Below, in pieces: positions 21,827 to 32,698 of a stretch of DNA of 64,000 nt. A program made the translations under genes and the position numbers. Source of the DNA: Prostheceraeus crozeri (lineage: Eukaryota > Platyhelminthes > Polycladida > Euryleptidae). The notes beneath the pieces are model-generated. The model ran no database searches, was not told where the DNA came from, and saw only the letters and a list, made by a program, of their open reading frames with translations. The stretch's first letter is position 1, and every line of letters starts with the position of its first letter. The stretch is taken from NCBI GenBank assembly GCA_907163375.1, contig CAJQUW010006119.1, positions 5,001-69,000 on the forward strand, written 5' to 3'.

Positions 21827-22405
21827 TCATGCACGATAGACAGTGACTGTTGAAGCAATGTCTTGATCACAAAGAGGGCAAGATGATGTTTCAAAGGGAT
21901 TATAACATGTAAAACACATAACATTATGAGAACATGGTAGAAAGAGAAGGGACCGTTCCTGTTTAAAACATGTAACACAGTTCCGTTCACATAATAATTG
22001 AAATGTCTCTTCTTCTAATTTCTTTCTAAAGTCACTTTTATGGGAAGAGTTATCTGACACATCCGTTGCAAATCTCACTTTTTTCACTTTTTTCACTCCA
22101 GATCGCGCCAATGTCATTGTATTGCAGTGTGGCAGGGAGACATCCTCTATCCACCTACGCTCCAAATGGTGATTCATAGCATGCTCATCGAGATCCATGA
22201 GTCGATCCACTAATTCACCAGCAGTGATCGTTTCATTGAGATGTGTTACCGTTTCTATCGCTTTGAATGAATATCCAAGGTCTCTTGCGACAACCCACGA
22301 CGTTGGGATATTAGTTGCTGTCCGATTCATTGAGGGAATCTCCTTCGAATAGGGATTTGAGAATGTCTTCCACCAACGATTCCGCTTCTGCAATCGATAA
22401 AACAC
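21827..22405 (-). CDS. UBA-like + RING protein, IAP-type C terminus
   Basis: 192 codons; the ATG at residue 26 (MNRTATNIPTSW) is an equally likely start. The C-terminal 50 residues are a C3HC4 RING: C143-x2-C146, C158-x-H160, C164-x2-C167 and C176-x2-C179. They end in CPLCDQDIASTVTVYRA, close to the way inhibitor-of-apoptosis proteins end (CP.C...I..TVR.Y/F). Residues about 40-76 (RDLGYSFKAIETVTHLNETI then VDRLMDLDE) look like the UBA domain that precedes RING in IAPs. I see no BIR domain. A ubiquitin ligase role against host defence or cell death is inferred from this. It overlaps the TBP-like gene by about 95 bases. Confidence 0.75.
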   Translation of the reverse strand: MFYRLQKRNRWWKTFSNPYSKEIPSMNRTATNIPTSWVVARDLGYSFKAIETVTHLNETITAGELVDRLMDLDEHAMNHHLERRWIEDVSLPHCNTMTLARSGVKKVKKVRFATDVSDNSSHKSDFRKKLEEETFQLLCERNCVTCFKQERSLLFLPCSHNVMCFTCYNPFETSSCPLCDQDIASTVTVYRA

Positions 22406-22886
22406 CCGTCACAATCACACTTCCGTTGGAAAAGAAGGAGCAGTGTAAATTACCTTTGCGTATTAACGTTCCGGGAAACAGCTCTCGCTCGTTGGAAATC
22501 ACTGATGTCGATGGCAACTGTTGAATGGTTTGCATGCGGTCTTTTGTATAGTTCCATTGACATTGAACGGTGCAGGATTTTGTGATTGGGTCGCTCACGT
22601 CCAATCCGTAGGGGGCGAGTAATTGGCGCATCTCTTTACAAATACGATCGTAGGTTTCCAGAGAGTGGTTGCCCAAAATTTGGATACACCCCCGTGGAAA
22701 AATCTGTACAGCGACCGAAGAGTTCCATTTCCAATAGACTCGACAAGGGCGTGATGCTCGGTAGGTGGCCAGAGGGAGTTGCGGTAACAATGTCTGCAGT
22801 GGTATTGCGGAGGATGCTCTGAGCTCCACCATGCGGTTGCAGATCCTTGACATTTTTGAGAGCGGGGTGTAGATACCCTTCTTCAT
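22311..22886 (-). CDS. TATA-binding-protein-like gene
   Basis: 191 codons with what look like the two repeats of the TBP saddle. Repeat one (residues about 11-94) reads KMSRICNRMVELRASSAIPL, then SSVAVQIFPRGCIQILGN, comparable to the NIVSTVNLG...FSSGKMVCTG frame of TBP. Repeat two (about 101-181) has ERELFPGTLIRKGNLHCSFF and NGSVIVTG, very close to the YEPELFPGLIYR...SGKVVLTG of cellular TBP. The product would bind promoter DNA, perhaps that of the element itself, whose PolB gene has a perfect TATA box. It overlaps the PolB 3' region and the RING gene. TBP-like genes are known in some giant viruses; I do not recall one as a standard Polinton gene. It looks whole. Confidence 0.78.
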   Translation of the reverse strand: MKKGIYTPLSKMSRICNRMVELRASSAIPLQTLLPQLPLATYRASRPCRVYWKWNSSVAVQIFPRGCIQILGNHSLETYDRICKEMRQLLAPYGLDVSDPITKSCTVQCQWNYTKDRMQTIQQLPSTSVISNERELFPGTLIRKGNLHCSFFSNGSVIVTGVLSIAEAESLVEDILKSLFEGDSLNESDSN

Positions 22887-25800
22887 ATAGGCGATGGTTA
22901 CCGTAGGGAAGACTCTGATTGGGTAAATACCAACACCGCTTGTCCTCCCATATACTTAAGGCTTTCTTCACTTGCGTCACCGTTCTCATCTCGTGGTGCT
23001 GGGATTGGAGGAGGGTTTGTGACACTGTGGTAACGGAATGTTTTTCGAAGGCGTCCACATAATTCTGATGTTTCACTTGTCGCTTCTTTGCTTGACACAC
23101 TCCTTTCATGCGACAGTCGTGGATTTCTTCCTCATTGCCTTTGAGGACAATGTAAGAGTACATCTTGGCACTCAAACATACAAACTCCTTCACCCTATTT
23201 CCCACACACTCGTCCTTGAAACATCCCAAACGATTCGCATTCTCGGTACGTCTCTCTGGATGACTCACGGGATAATTTGAGGTATCGAGAACGCCTTTCG
23301 CCTCCCTATCAATAAAATTGGGGATGGTTTCAAACGAACGCAGCACTTCTTCGCGTGTATACCGGCTGCGGACTTTGAGGAAGAAGGAGTCTGTGTCCCC
23401 ACCAATGAGTTCCACTGAGGTGCACGTCTTGTTGGCTTTCCACTGGTCAAACAGCTTGTACATAATAATCTTGCTGTTGTCCAGGATGCATTGCCGATAT
23501 AAATGGGCTTGTTCAAGTCTACCTTGGTCTTGCGCACATTGACCACCACGGCTTTGTCGCTGATGTTGAAGAAGGATTGGCAATAGGGATGACGTGTCCA
23601 TTTGCTAAACACATTCGGTGATCGTACAAAATAGTGCTTCCATAATTCCGCACATTCTCCATTGTCTTGCCGTACAGTGCGTTCACCATCAACTTGTGGA
23701 GATTGCGGCGCATTTTCGTGGTTGCCTTGGCGCGTTCTTGCGTATGATATTGAACATAGGGGCGAATATACGGTTCTTGGTTGAAGGAGATCCCGTAATG
23801 AACCTTGGTGATATGTAAACCCTTCTCCACATAATACTTGAGAGCAGCGATATGTACCACATACTCTTTGCGATTTTCGTGCGTCATCATTAACTTGTTG
23901 GCTGAGTGAAAGGGTCGGTTCCCGTTCAACTCTTGCCATAGCTCTTGCATATAGGGAGACATGTCCTCCCATTTCGCCGTCCCGCGGTAAGGAGCCAATG
24001 GTAAATCTTCCGTGGCATCTTGGACGTGTGGGGGATATTCCAAATCGACGCACAGTACATGACCCGTGGTGCCATTGACATTGTATCGTCTCACCCATTC
24101 GTCGTTGATGTCCACCAAGACCTCCGGTCGTACCCAGGCAAAACAATCCTTCGGCAAAGGTCCCATCATGGCCGCACCGTATAAATTGTTCGCATCTATA
24201 TAAAACAGGTGAGTCCCTTCTTCTGCTTGCGCGCGGTGCTGATTCACAAATGTCATCCCTCCACGAATCCCTGCTTCAAACACGCGGTACATATCCACGT
24301 CATGCAATTTCTCCAACTTGACCTGTGTCTTTTTAAAGAAAAATGAATAGGTCAAGCCAGGAGTGCCGAAATAGTGGATGGGGTCCAATGCAGACACGTC
24401 GCGTATTTCACTTCGAAAGTGTTCGAAGATGTCTGCGAGCAAGGCTACATCCACTGTCAAATAATAGTGGATATAATCTTCAAACGTGCTGCACCCCGTC
24501 TCTGTCCACGCCTTTTGTGCCACAGCATACTCATCCTCTTCCAACTCCTTCTCACTCAAATCATTGTAAAATGCTTCCTTCGGAGGCAATTGAGTCTCGT
24601 GGATACGATCCCAGCAGTCAAAATATGTATAGGGAAAATATCCTTTCCGAATAGATGTGTGATCGCAATTCGGATAGACGGTGCTCAATATGTGATTTGA
24701 GTGAGGAAAGTCACTGATGGTCGTTGACAAATTGTTTAGAGAGTCTTTCAAAAACTGACATGAATCGATGAATCGGAGTTTATATATAGTATTGGATGGC
24801 ATGGGAAGAAAGATGGTCACTCCCAACGTCTTGTCTCCTGACACATAAATGGGCTCGATCTTATACTTGGGATCCAACTTGGTAAACCCTTGTACAATCA
24901 CCTGGTGACTGTCATATCCCTTCCAATTGTGAAACAAGATGTTCAATGTAGTCCGGGATTGACGTCGTCGCATGTTACATGCATTGCACAGGGTTTGTAG
25001 ATATTTGCCCGTGATATGATCGTGGTCTCGCACCTTGGTCGTAGGCCCATTCTTTTCACCTTGTTTCTGGGGTTTTACATCACATCCGCACATGTTACAT
25101 TGAGCTGTCTGTTCATAGTCTCGCATATCATCCTCCGTCAGCGTCATGTTATGCTTCGTCTCTTCCATGTGATTAAACATCGACATGCTCACCTTTTTGA
25201 TGTGTGTAATAAAGGCAGGAATGCACTCGTTCCCCTTATGGATCACCACCGATTCTTTCTTGTCCAGCGCCGGATGCCACACCACATAGGATCCCGCATA
25301 CGCTGCCGTATGCTTCTTGGACACGGAATCAATCATGCTCTCAATGTCCGCATACATCACAGCGAGGGGTTGAGTGGTTTTCGTGTGGTCGATAAATTCG
25401 TGCGGTTTCGTATCTTCCGGGGTCGTTTCCATCTGAAAAAATCTTCCATCGCATTTGGCTTGATGTTCCAGACGTTCTTTGTGCGCCATATCCTTTGTCT
25501 TTCCATACTTCATCCCCTTCTCGTAGAAATTAAATCGTAAGCTACATAACTCGCATGTTTCAAATCGTTTTACTTGCGTTTGGCTCATATTCCGATACCA
25601 CATGCGAGCACATTTCTGAAAATCCGTCACGGGAAGAAAATGTCCAGACTGATCCTCCATATCGTACCGCGTCACCATCACCAGATGAACGATGCGTGTG
25701 TTCTCCTTCACAGCTTGACGGACCGGATATAATTGACCCACAAATCCTTTACTGTCATGCACGTGGATACGAAGAATGATATTGTTCTTCTTTTCAAACT

Positions 25801-26815
25801 CCTGAATATCCCGTGTATTCATCAACCCCTCTGACGTCATCATGGAAAAGTCTAGATGATAATATTGGTTCAAATTCAATTTGCGCACTGCAGGAAGACG
25901 ATTCTGATAAATGTCATAGGATGTCTTGGTGCGGGAATCAACACGTCGAGGAATGCGATTGTCTTGGTAGGCAAGTGCATAGAGGACACTGTCTTGAAAA
26001 CAATGTGATGTATACGTGTTGCGCTGAAACACACATATGCCTTTGCAGAGCTTGATATCTCGGTGGATAGGAATCGGTGCGCCCATGCGAAAATTAGGGA
26101 AGGAACTTGTTTGAACTAGTAACTCCAACACTTGTTTCACCTCAAATCCTGATCCATCTTCTTGAAAGTCTTCAATAAATTCTTCAAACTTTGACACCAT
26201 GTCACGGAACCATGTATCAAAGTTGCGTGCTTGGACGCCTTCGTGAATGTATGAGGGTGTGGTGATGTCTCTCACTTCCTCTTCGCCCGTCGACATATCC
26301 ATCTTGGCAAACCTGAGTCTCATACTCACAAACACTTTCACATCCTCGTGGGGGTGTTGTTGTACAATGACACGATACAAGTTCGCATACATTGAATTTA
26401 AATAGACCTTCCATTCATTCATGGCTTGATGAGGGGTAAATCGATAATTATATCCGCGACCGTCCATGATCCGTTCTTCTTCCACAGCTGCACCGCCCTC
26501 TTGCATGAACTCAAACAGGTAGGGACACAAATGTTCATCCCATCCTTCCGCTTCAGCATTCACTGCTACATCACAGTAGCGACACCGTCCCACACACGCA
26601 TGCTTGTGGTATGCCTCCACGTCGAAACTTCCGTCGCAATCCAAACACAGCAAGTCATTGTCATCACCATAATTAAACGCGCGGCAATCGTGTTCGTCTC
26701 CATACCATTTACAGCATGTCCAACAATAGTTGCGACCCGTCTCTGCTGCTCCATGAGCAATACAGTCTTGAAAGCGAGAGAAGGACTGACGGCAGAATTC
26801 ACACGTGTACTGCAT
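22636..26815 (-). CDS. Protein-primed family B DNA polymerase (fossil)
   Basis: A very large polymerase gene, broken about once. Order of parts: an N-terminal Cys/His cluster (YTCEFCRQSFSRF then CWTCCKW); a CFQDSVLYALAYQDNR domain of the OTU-like kind seen in Polinton polymerases; an HNH-like block (VRDHDHITGKYLQ then LCNACN); exonuclease motifs (MYADIESMI, FHNWKGYDSH, YYLTVDVALLADIF); polymerase motif A (YIDANNLYGA), motif B (KLMVNALYGKTMEN) and motif C (GGDTDSFF). The C terminus holds SLPYGNHRLYEEGYL. This enzyme replicates the element from a protein primer. The start is the ATG at 26,815, 37 bases after a TATA box. The 3' end overlaps the TBP-like gene. Confidence 0.93.
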
Positions 26816-26851
26816 GGTTAGAATGAGAATGAATTTCTCTGACAGCGCTTT

Positions 26852-26884
26852 CCTTATATACCCTGCGTTGACTCATCACACGTG
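26852..26884 (-). promoter_or_regulatory. PolB promoter: TATA box with AP-1 and E-box words
   Basis: Read on the minus strand, GGGTATATAAGG (26,863-26,852) is a textbook TATA box 37 bases before the PolB ATG. Just upstream are TGAGTCA (26,875-26,869, AP-1 consensus) and CACGTG (26,884-26,879, E-box). The last two short words can occur by chance; the TATA box is the firm part. Confidence 0.75.
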
Positions 26885-26889
26885 CTCGG

Positions 26890-27050
26890 CGCCGCGTGCT
26901 CCGATTGGTGCTCCGTGCTCAACCCCAAGTGCGCCGATGCGTGCTCTGATGCGTGGGCGTGTGCTCTGATTCCTGTCTTCTTCGCTACTGATGCGTGGGC
27001 GTGTGCTCCGTGCTCTGATGCGTGGGCGTGTACTTAAGTGCAATGGTGAG
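26890..27050. repeat. GC-rich array at the right end of the Polinton
   Basis: A GC-rich patch holds repeated words: TGATGCGTGGGCGTGTGCTC occurs in three near-copies (around 26,955, 26,990 and 27,017) with GTGCTCCG fragments between. It lies upstream of the PolB promoter. It stops where Ty3/gypsy sequence begins at about 27,060, so it may be the inner part of a lost terminal region. Confidence 0.6.
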
Positions 27051-27071
27051 GAAAGGGGCTAGACTCTCCTA

Positions 27072-29452
27072 GTGTTCCAACGCATAATTGATGATCTCTT
27101 GCGTGATATGAAGTACGTTTGTGCATATCAGGATGACATTTTGGTCACAGGTAGAGATGATGCAGAACATTTGATGAATTTGCAAGAAGTTCTTAGGAGA
27201 CTTTGTGATACAGGCTTACGTTTGAATCGTGGCAAGTGCAAGTACATGTTGACTGAAGTTGAATACTTAGGACATCTCATTGACTCGAAAGGTATTCACC
27301 CAAGTCCATCCAAGGTCACAGCTATTAAGGATGCTCCTCCTCCTACAAATGTCACAGAATTGAAGGCTTTTTTGGGGTTGGTGAATTATTATGGAAAATT
27401 CTTGAAGAATTTGTCAACTGTTTTGAATCCACTTTATGAATTGTTGAAGAAAGAAGTTGCGTTTGTTTGGCGTAAGAAACAGCAGATTGCTTTTGAGGAA
27501 GCTAAATCTTTGATTTGTTCTTCAGCAGTTCTGATGCATTTTGATCCTTCCAAGCCTTTATCGATATGTTGTGATTCTTCAGCCTATGGGATAGGAGCCA
27601 TTCTCTCACATACTGTTGATGGACGTGAGCATCCGATTGCTTGTGTTTCGCGCACTTTATCTGAATCTGAAAAAAATACTCACAATTAGAGAAGGAGTCG
27701 TTGTCTGTCATCTTCGCTGTGAAAAGATTTCACCAATACATTTATGGACGTCATTTTACCATAATTAATGATCATAAGCCTTTGGAATCTCTTTTGAGCG
27801 AGAAGAAGGCCATTCCTACTACTGTTTCTGGCCGAGTGAAGCGCTGGGCGCTCATCTTGGGTGCCTATGATTATACTTTCAAGTTCAAGTCTGGGTCTTC
27901 CATTCCTCATGCTGATGCCTTAAGTAGATTACCCCTTAAGATCACCGAACCATCCTTTCCAGTACCTGTTGAGAATGTTCACTCATTGAATTTTGTTTCC
28001 TTGATTGATTCGTCAGAAGTTCAAGCTCATACAGAAAGGGATCAAATTTTGAGTTTGGTCATGTCTTACGTTTTACATGGAAGCTGGCCACGTAATTTGT
28101 CAAAAGATTTGGTTCCATATTTTCATCGCAGAAATGAACTAAGTATTGAGTCTGGAGTTGTCATGTGGGGATCACGTGTGATTATTCCTACAGAATTGAG
28201 ACCTAGGATGCTGGAAGTCTTGCACAACAACCACCCTGGTATTGTCAAGATGAAACAGCTTGCTCGCAGCTTCGTTTATTGGCCTAAAATTGATCATGAT
28301 ATTGAACGTTCTGTTCATGAGTGCGATGCTTGTCAAGAATCCCGATCTTCGCCACCTAAGTCTGAGTTGTCTCCTTGGCCATATCCGGAGAGGGCGTGGA
28401 GTAGAATTCATATAGATTTCGCAGGTCCCTTAAAAGAAAATTCATACATATTGGTAATGATCGATGCCCACAGCAAGTACATTGAAGCATTTCCTTGTTC
28501 TTCTTGTAATGCTAAGACTGTTATTGAGAAGTTGATGGTGAGTTCTTCCGCTCATGGTTTGTGCGACACAATTGTCTCTGACAACGGACCTTGTTTTGTG
28601 AGTAATGAATTTGCTGAGTTTGTCAACCGATTACAGATCCACCACGTTAAGGTTTCACCTCACCATCCATCTTCGAATGGTTTAGCTGAGAAGGCTGTCG
28701 GTTTGGTGAAGTTGGGTATCTCTCGTGTTTCGGAAGGATCTTTGAGTGTAAAAATTTCGAGATTTCTTTTCCGCTACAGAAATACACCACAATCTACTAC
28801 CAGTCGTACCCCATCTAGTTTACTCTTCAATCGTGATGTTAAAACACCTTTGAGCTTAGTAAAACCAGAACTATATTCTCATGTTCAGAAGGCAATGAAT
28901 AACCAGAAATATTTCCATGATCGACACGCTGTCCGTCGCAAGTTCAGTTTGGGTGACAAGGTTTTCGTTAGAAACTACGGAGCAGGCAATGTTTGGATTC
29001 ATGGTTCGATAGTCCAAGTTTTGAGTTCTAACGTGTTCTTGGTCAAAGTCCCTAGTGGGTATGTCAGAAGACATATTGATCAATTGCGTAAGCGTTTTGA
29101 GTCTGAAGTTCACACTCCTGTGCCTTTGAGTAGCGTTTCTTCAACCGCAGAATCACCTAGGCCACTTCATGTGGATAGCTCAGGAATAGGGGCACATGGT
29201 GCCAATTCAACTAGCTCTGTCGCAGTGGAGAAGTCTCCGCTCTCTCGTACCGTTGGTGTGGAGTTTCAAGTTCCTGATACCGTGGAAATGGAGAACAGGC
29301 CGTTACCTCGTCCCATCGATCTCGAAAAGACGGAATTCCCTGGATCGGAGAAGTCGGATTTCCCTGGAGCGGTCGCCGCAAGGAATACGAACTTTGAAAA
29401 TTTGCGTCGGTCTTCTCGTGTGAAAAAGCCGCGACAAATCATGAACTTATGA
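27072..29452 (+). mobile_element. Ty3/gypsy retrotransposon remnant (fossil)
   Basis: Only the 3' part of pol is present. The reverse transcriptase begins at its active-site block (CAYQDDILVTG), followed by EVEYLGHLIDSKGIHPSPSK and the connection. RNase H follows (SICCDSSAYGIGAIL), and then the integrase: zinc-binding HHCC region (HECDACQE), catalytic core with HIDFAGPL, VSDNGPCFVS and SSNGLAEKAV, and a C-terminal KFSLGDKVFVRNYG. The order RT, RNase H, integrase is that of Ty3/gypsy (Metaviridae-type) elements. gag, protease and the front of RT are missing, and the remaining part is broken about once. The left edge coincides with the loss of the Polinton, so a rearrangement probably joined the two. 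A purine-rich tract and a possible LTR follow. Confidence 0.92.
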
Positions 29453-29466
29453 AGTTGGTGGGGAGA

Positions 29467-29641
29467 TGTGCCGTATTTCCTTCCCTGAGTTTTATTAATT
29501 TAAGCTAACCTCCAATTAGCTTAATTGTTTATATGTGCATGAATTTGAATACATAACTAATTGCGCACGATTTGAGTTTTCACTTAAGCTCTCATGTAAC
29601 TGCTCTATTAATTTACAAATACATGACAAAATCCAAGTACA
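29467..29641. repeat. Single TG..CA segment between two facing LTR elements
   Basis: This 175-bp segment starts with TGTGCC and ends with GTACA, the usual TG..CA frame of an LTR. On its left, GTTGGTGGGGAGA is a polypurine tract for the plus-strand Ty3/gypsy piece. On its right, the minus strand has CATGGGGAGG directly before TGTACTTGG, a polypurine tract for the minus-strand element. So it could be the 3' LTR of either. I find no second copy in the window. Confidence 0.5.
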
Positions 29642-29680
29642 CCTCCCCATGGACTCAAGTTCAAACTTAACAACTAACAA

Positions 29681-32600
29681 TCAAAACTCATAATCTCGAT
29701 GCCAACGAGGTCGGCGCACATTTCTAGATGAACGGGCCTGAGGAGCTGACTCTACAATTGCAAGCAGGTTTCCATCATCGGGGTCGGATTCTCCAGCCAC
29801 AACTTCATCAGCAATAGTCTCTTCAACTTCTCTTGACTCCTCCTGAACCAAATCCTGAATCAAATCTCCCACAGCTTCAGTGGTTTCTGAGCTATCATCT
29901 TCATGAGATCGAACATCCACCCTTACATCTGCGATGTGCCGAGCGACACCGTTCACATCGACATTCAGGTTTGAATTTATGGCTGTCACCACTCCCGGAA
30001 CCCAACGGTCAGTGCACCTAGCACTAACGGGCTTCGTAACTACGCGATCTCCAATCGAAAAAGGACAAATGACCTCATCGCGAGCACAACCGGCAATTCC
30101 TTCTGCAGTTGGTACGGGATACCGCCAACCATACGTATACACACCACTAGACGGAACAGAATCAACTGACGTTCCTTCCTTTGGAAGAGCATTGAACCAG
30201 AAAACAGAGTCTTCAATAGAACGCCCAGTTCGACTGGCAATTGACTTGATAGTTCGATGATGCCTTTCGATAATACCGTTGCCACTTGGTCGGTATGCAC
30301 CTCGAAAAACTTGCTTGACACACCAACTCCTACACAAAGAACGAAACTCTTGCGACCGGAAAGTAGAGTCGTTGTCGCTCAAGATCTCCTTAGGTGGACC
30401 CCTTTCACGAAATAACTGCTGAAACACCTGACAAACGCCAATAGCACTTCTATTCAGAAGTCTCCTCCAAATCGCGAATCTCGACGGTCCACAATCAATG
30501 ACAGTCAGGTATAGATCACCACGAAAATGTGTGATATCACACGCAAACCTTTCCCAGGTTTCGTTAACGCTTAAATCGCCATGAGTCCATTTTACTGGAG
30601 GCGGATCAATCGTGCGACATTCAGCGCAAGTGCTGACAACAGAGGAAACTTCAGCCCTAGTTGCTCTAATACCGAATTCCTTCGCAAGGAAAAGAGTTCT
30701 ATCAACACCGAAGTGATGTAGATTATGCAAATCTCTCAGAGTCCAATCCTGCGGGTTATCTAAGACAAAGGCGCTACAAGCCATTGAATCTCTTTGTCGC
30801 TTGTTGGCTTCAATCCACGATTTGTTTACACGTGTTAATGAATCAGCTTTGTTCTTCTCGCTGGAAACAAATTCGACCTGTATCTTCAAACAATACTCGT
30901 CACACCACTCCCGAATCATCGCTAATCTTCGTCGAATAAGCATCTCTCCAATACCGTGAGTTTTCACTCGCCTATCTCCGGTCAGAACCGACTTCATCCA
31001 ACCCAGCACGGTCGCTGAGTCCGTCATCACCGTAAATCGACGCAAGTCCCACTTCAGAGCTAGATTCAATCCCCTCAACACAGCATCGAGCTCCACTACA
31101 TTGATGTGGGTGTTGTCATCCTTCCCACGAAGCCAAGCCGCATCTTCTATGACTGAATCATCGACTTCTATCAAACATCCAAGACCAATCGAACTTGCAT
31201 CACACCAAACCCGCACAGCACTCCCTAACTGCACGCTCCAACTTCCTCCTACGGGATCATCTCCATCCTTCAACCGGCGAAACACGTCAGCCAACATCTC
31301 TTTCACTCTATCATTAGCAGGCTCCTCCCATCGCGAGCCTCCACAACATCTCTTAATGTATCCACAGGCAATGCGAAGCCACCCCGCGTTAGGATAGTGC
31401 CCGACTAGCTGCCCTGTCAAAGAAAACACTTGCCTTCGAGTCACAACACCTGATAAGTCCGGGCAAACCACACAATTTCCGCGCTTCCACTGCAGTCTCC
31501 CAAAATCATCCTCATAAATCTGCAACCCCAAAACCCTTGCAGCACTCAATTTCTCCGGCTCCTTTACCAGCAAACCGTGCCGCAACAAATGATCAGACAC
31601 TCGCTTGGCTGACACCACAGTATTATCGACAATGATGTCATCAATGTAGTATTCAGTGCCTCTCCTTATTTCATCATCAAGCGACAAGACTTTTTCCAAG
31701 ATCTTAGACATTATCCTCGGGGCGCAATTGAGCCCAAATCCCAGACGAGTAAGATAGTAATACGCATCATCGAACTTAACAACTTGAAACGACCACAAAT
31801 CCCTGTCGATGCACAACTGCAAATAAGCACTCTTCAGATCAAGCAAAGTCAAATCTTCGCCCTTCTGTCGCCAACGCCTTAGCGTCTCATGACAAACGGC
31901 AGAATCCGCAGTATGAGATGAAACAAAACGATTCAACTCTCTGAAGTCTAGAACCGGTCGGGTTTTAGCTTTAGCTTCCTGTCTTACAGCCATTAAGGGA
32001 ATCACAGGCATCTTCCACGGTTCCTCAGTCTCAGGTATCGGAACCAAAATTCCTTGCTTCATCCACTTGGTCATCTCCGCTTCAAATTCATCCTTAACAT
32101 CTTCATCAATGTGATAGCAACCAGTCCTTTGACTCAATTTCGGATCACCCGACCACTTCCATCTTACACTCCATCTCCCATCCCTAAACTCCGCAGAAAA
32201 ATCGACATCTTCAATCTGGATGCTTTCTGTTGCAACAGGAACAGTAGTATTAGGAGACGGGGAGGGTACAGTGGGCTTACGGTCCGAAACACAAGAAAAG
32301 ATGATCCTATCGGACACGGACAATGCAATACGTTCGGGAAGCAACATAACGCCACTATTACGACCAAAAACAGCTGCTCCTGAAGGATCAATGAAGACAC
32401 CATTTAGACGCTTAATCACATCGAAGCCCAAAAACAGGGGATGGCCTGCAATCATTTTTTTGGTTATAATACAATCAATAACAACTTCCTGTTTTCCTAT
32501 CATCATCTTAACACTTTTCTCACCTATCACATCAACAGTCTCGCCACTGGCCATACGAACAATTTCACCTGAACAAACCAAAGGATCTCGAACCAAACTT

Positions 32601-32698
32601 TTTGAAATGATTGTCTGAGTGCAGCAGGAATCAACTAAACCGCAAATAGGCTGTCCCTCAACAAGAACTGTCACGGCCGGCAGCGCCTCACCATTCAC
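29681..32698 (-). mobile_element. pol of an LTR retrotransposon, open (fossil)
   Basis: About 1,005 codons without interruption. Parts in order: an aspartic-protease-like start (GLVDSCCTQTIIS); reverse transcriptase with TRPVLDFRELN, LTLLDLKSAYLQL and active site EYYIDDIIVDN; RNase H (VWCDASSIGLGCLI, TDSATVLGWMKS); integrase with zinc-binding residues (HHFGVDRT then CAECRT), core D-D-E in ACDITHFRG, LSDNDSTFRS and RPSGNGIIERHHR, and a C-terminal part with FSIGDRVVTKP. The order is that of Ty3/gypsy-like elements; the clade is uncertain. It overlaps the gag stop in another frame, an arrangement usually served by programmed frameshifting. The open frames suggest a young copy. Confidence 0.9.

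Larger units (their letters stand above)
14795..27050. mobile_element. Polinton/adintovirus-like element (fossil)
   Basis: This is a 12-kb virus-like element, clearly more GC-rich than its flanks. Rightward genes: an unknown ORF, two penton-family proteins, a basic core protein, the major capsid protein and an adenain-type protease. Leftward genes: DNA polymerase B, a TBP-like protein and a UBA+RING protein. The two sets converge at about 21.7 kb. Most genes are open, with about two breaks in all, so it looks recently decayed rather than ancient. I found no terminal inverted repeats, no integrase and no packaging ATPase. Either the ends were lost (the right side stops abruptly at a Ty3/gypsy piece) or this lineage lacks those genes. 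The family call follows from the PolB, capsid and protease combination. Confidence 0.9.

Noticed and set aside
23265-24146. 293-codon minus-strand frame within the polymerase region
   Set aside because: It lies in another frame of the PolB coding sequence and has no domain of its own.
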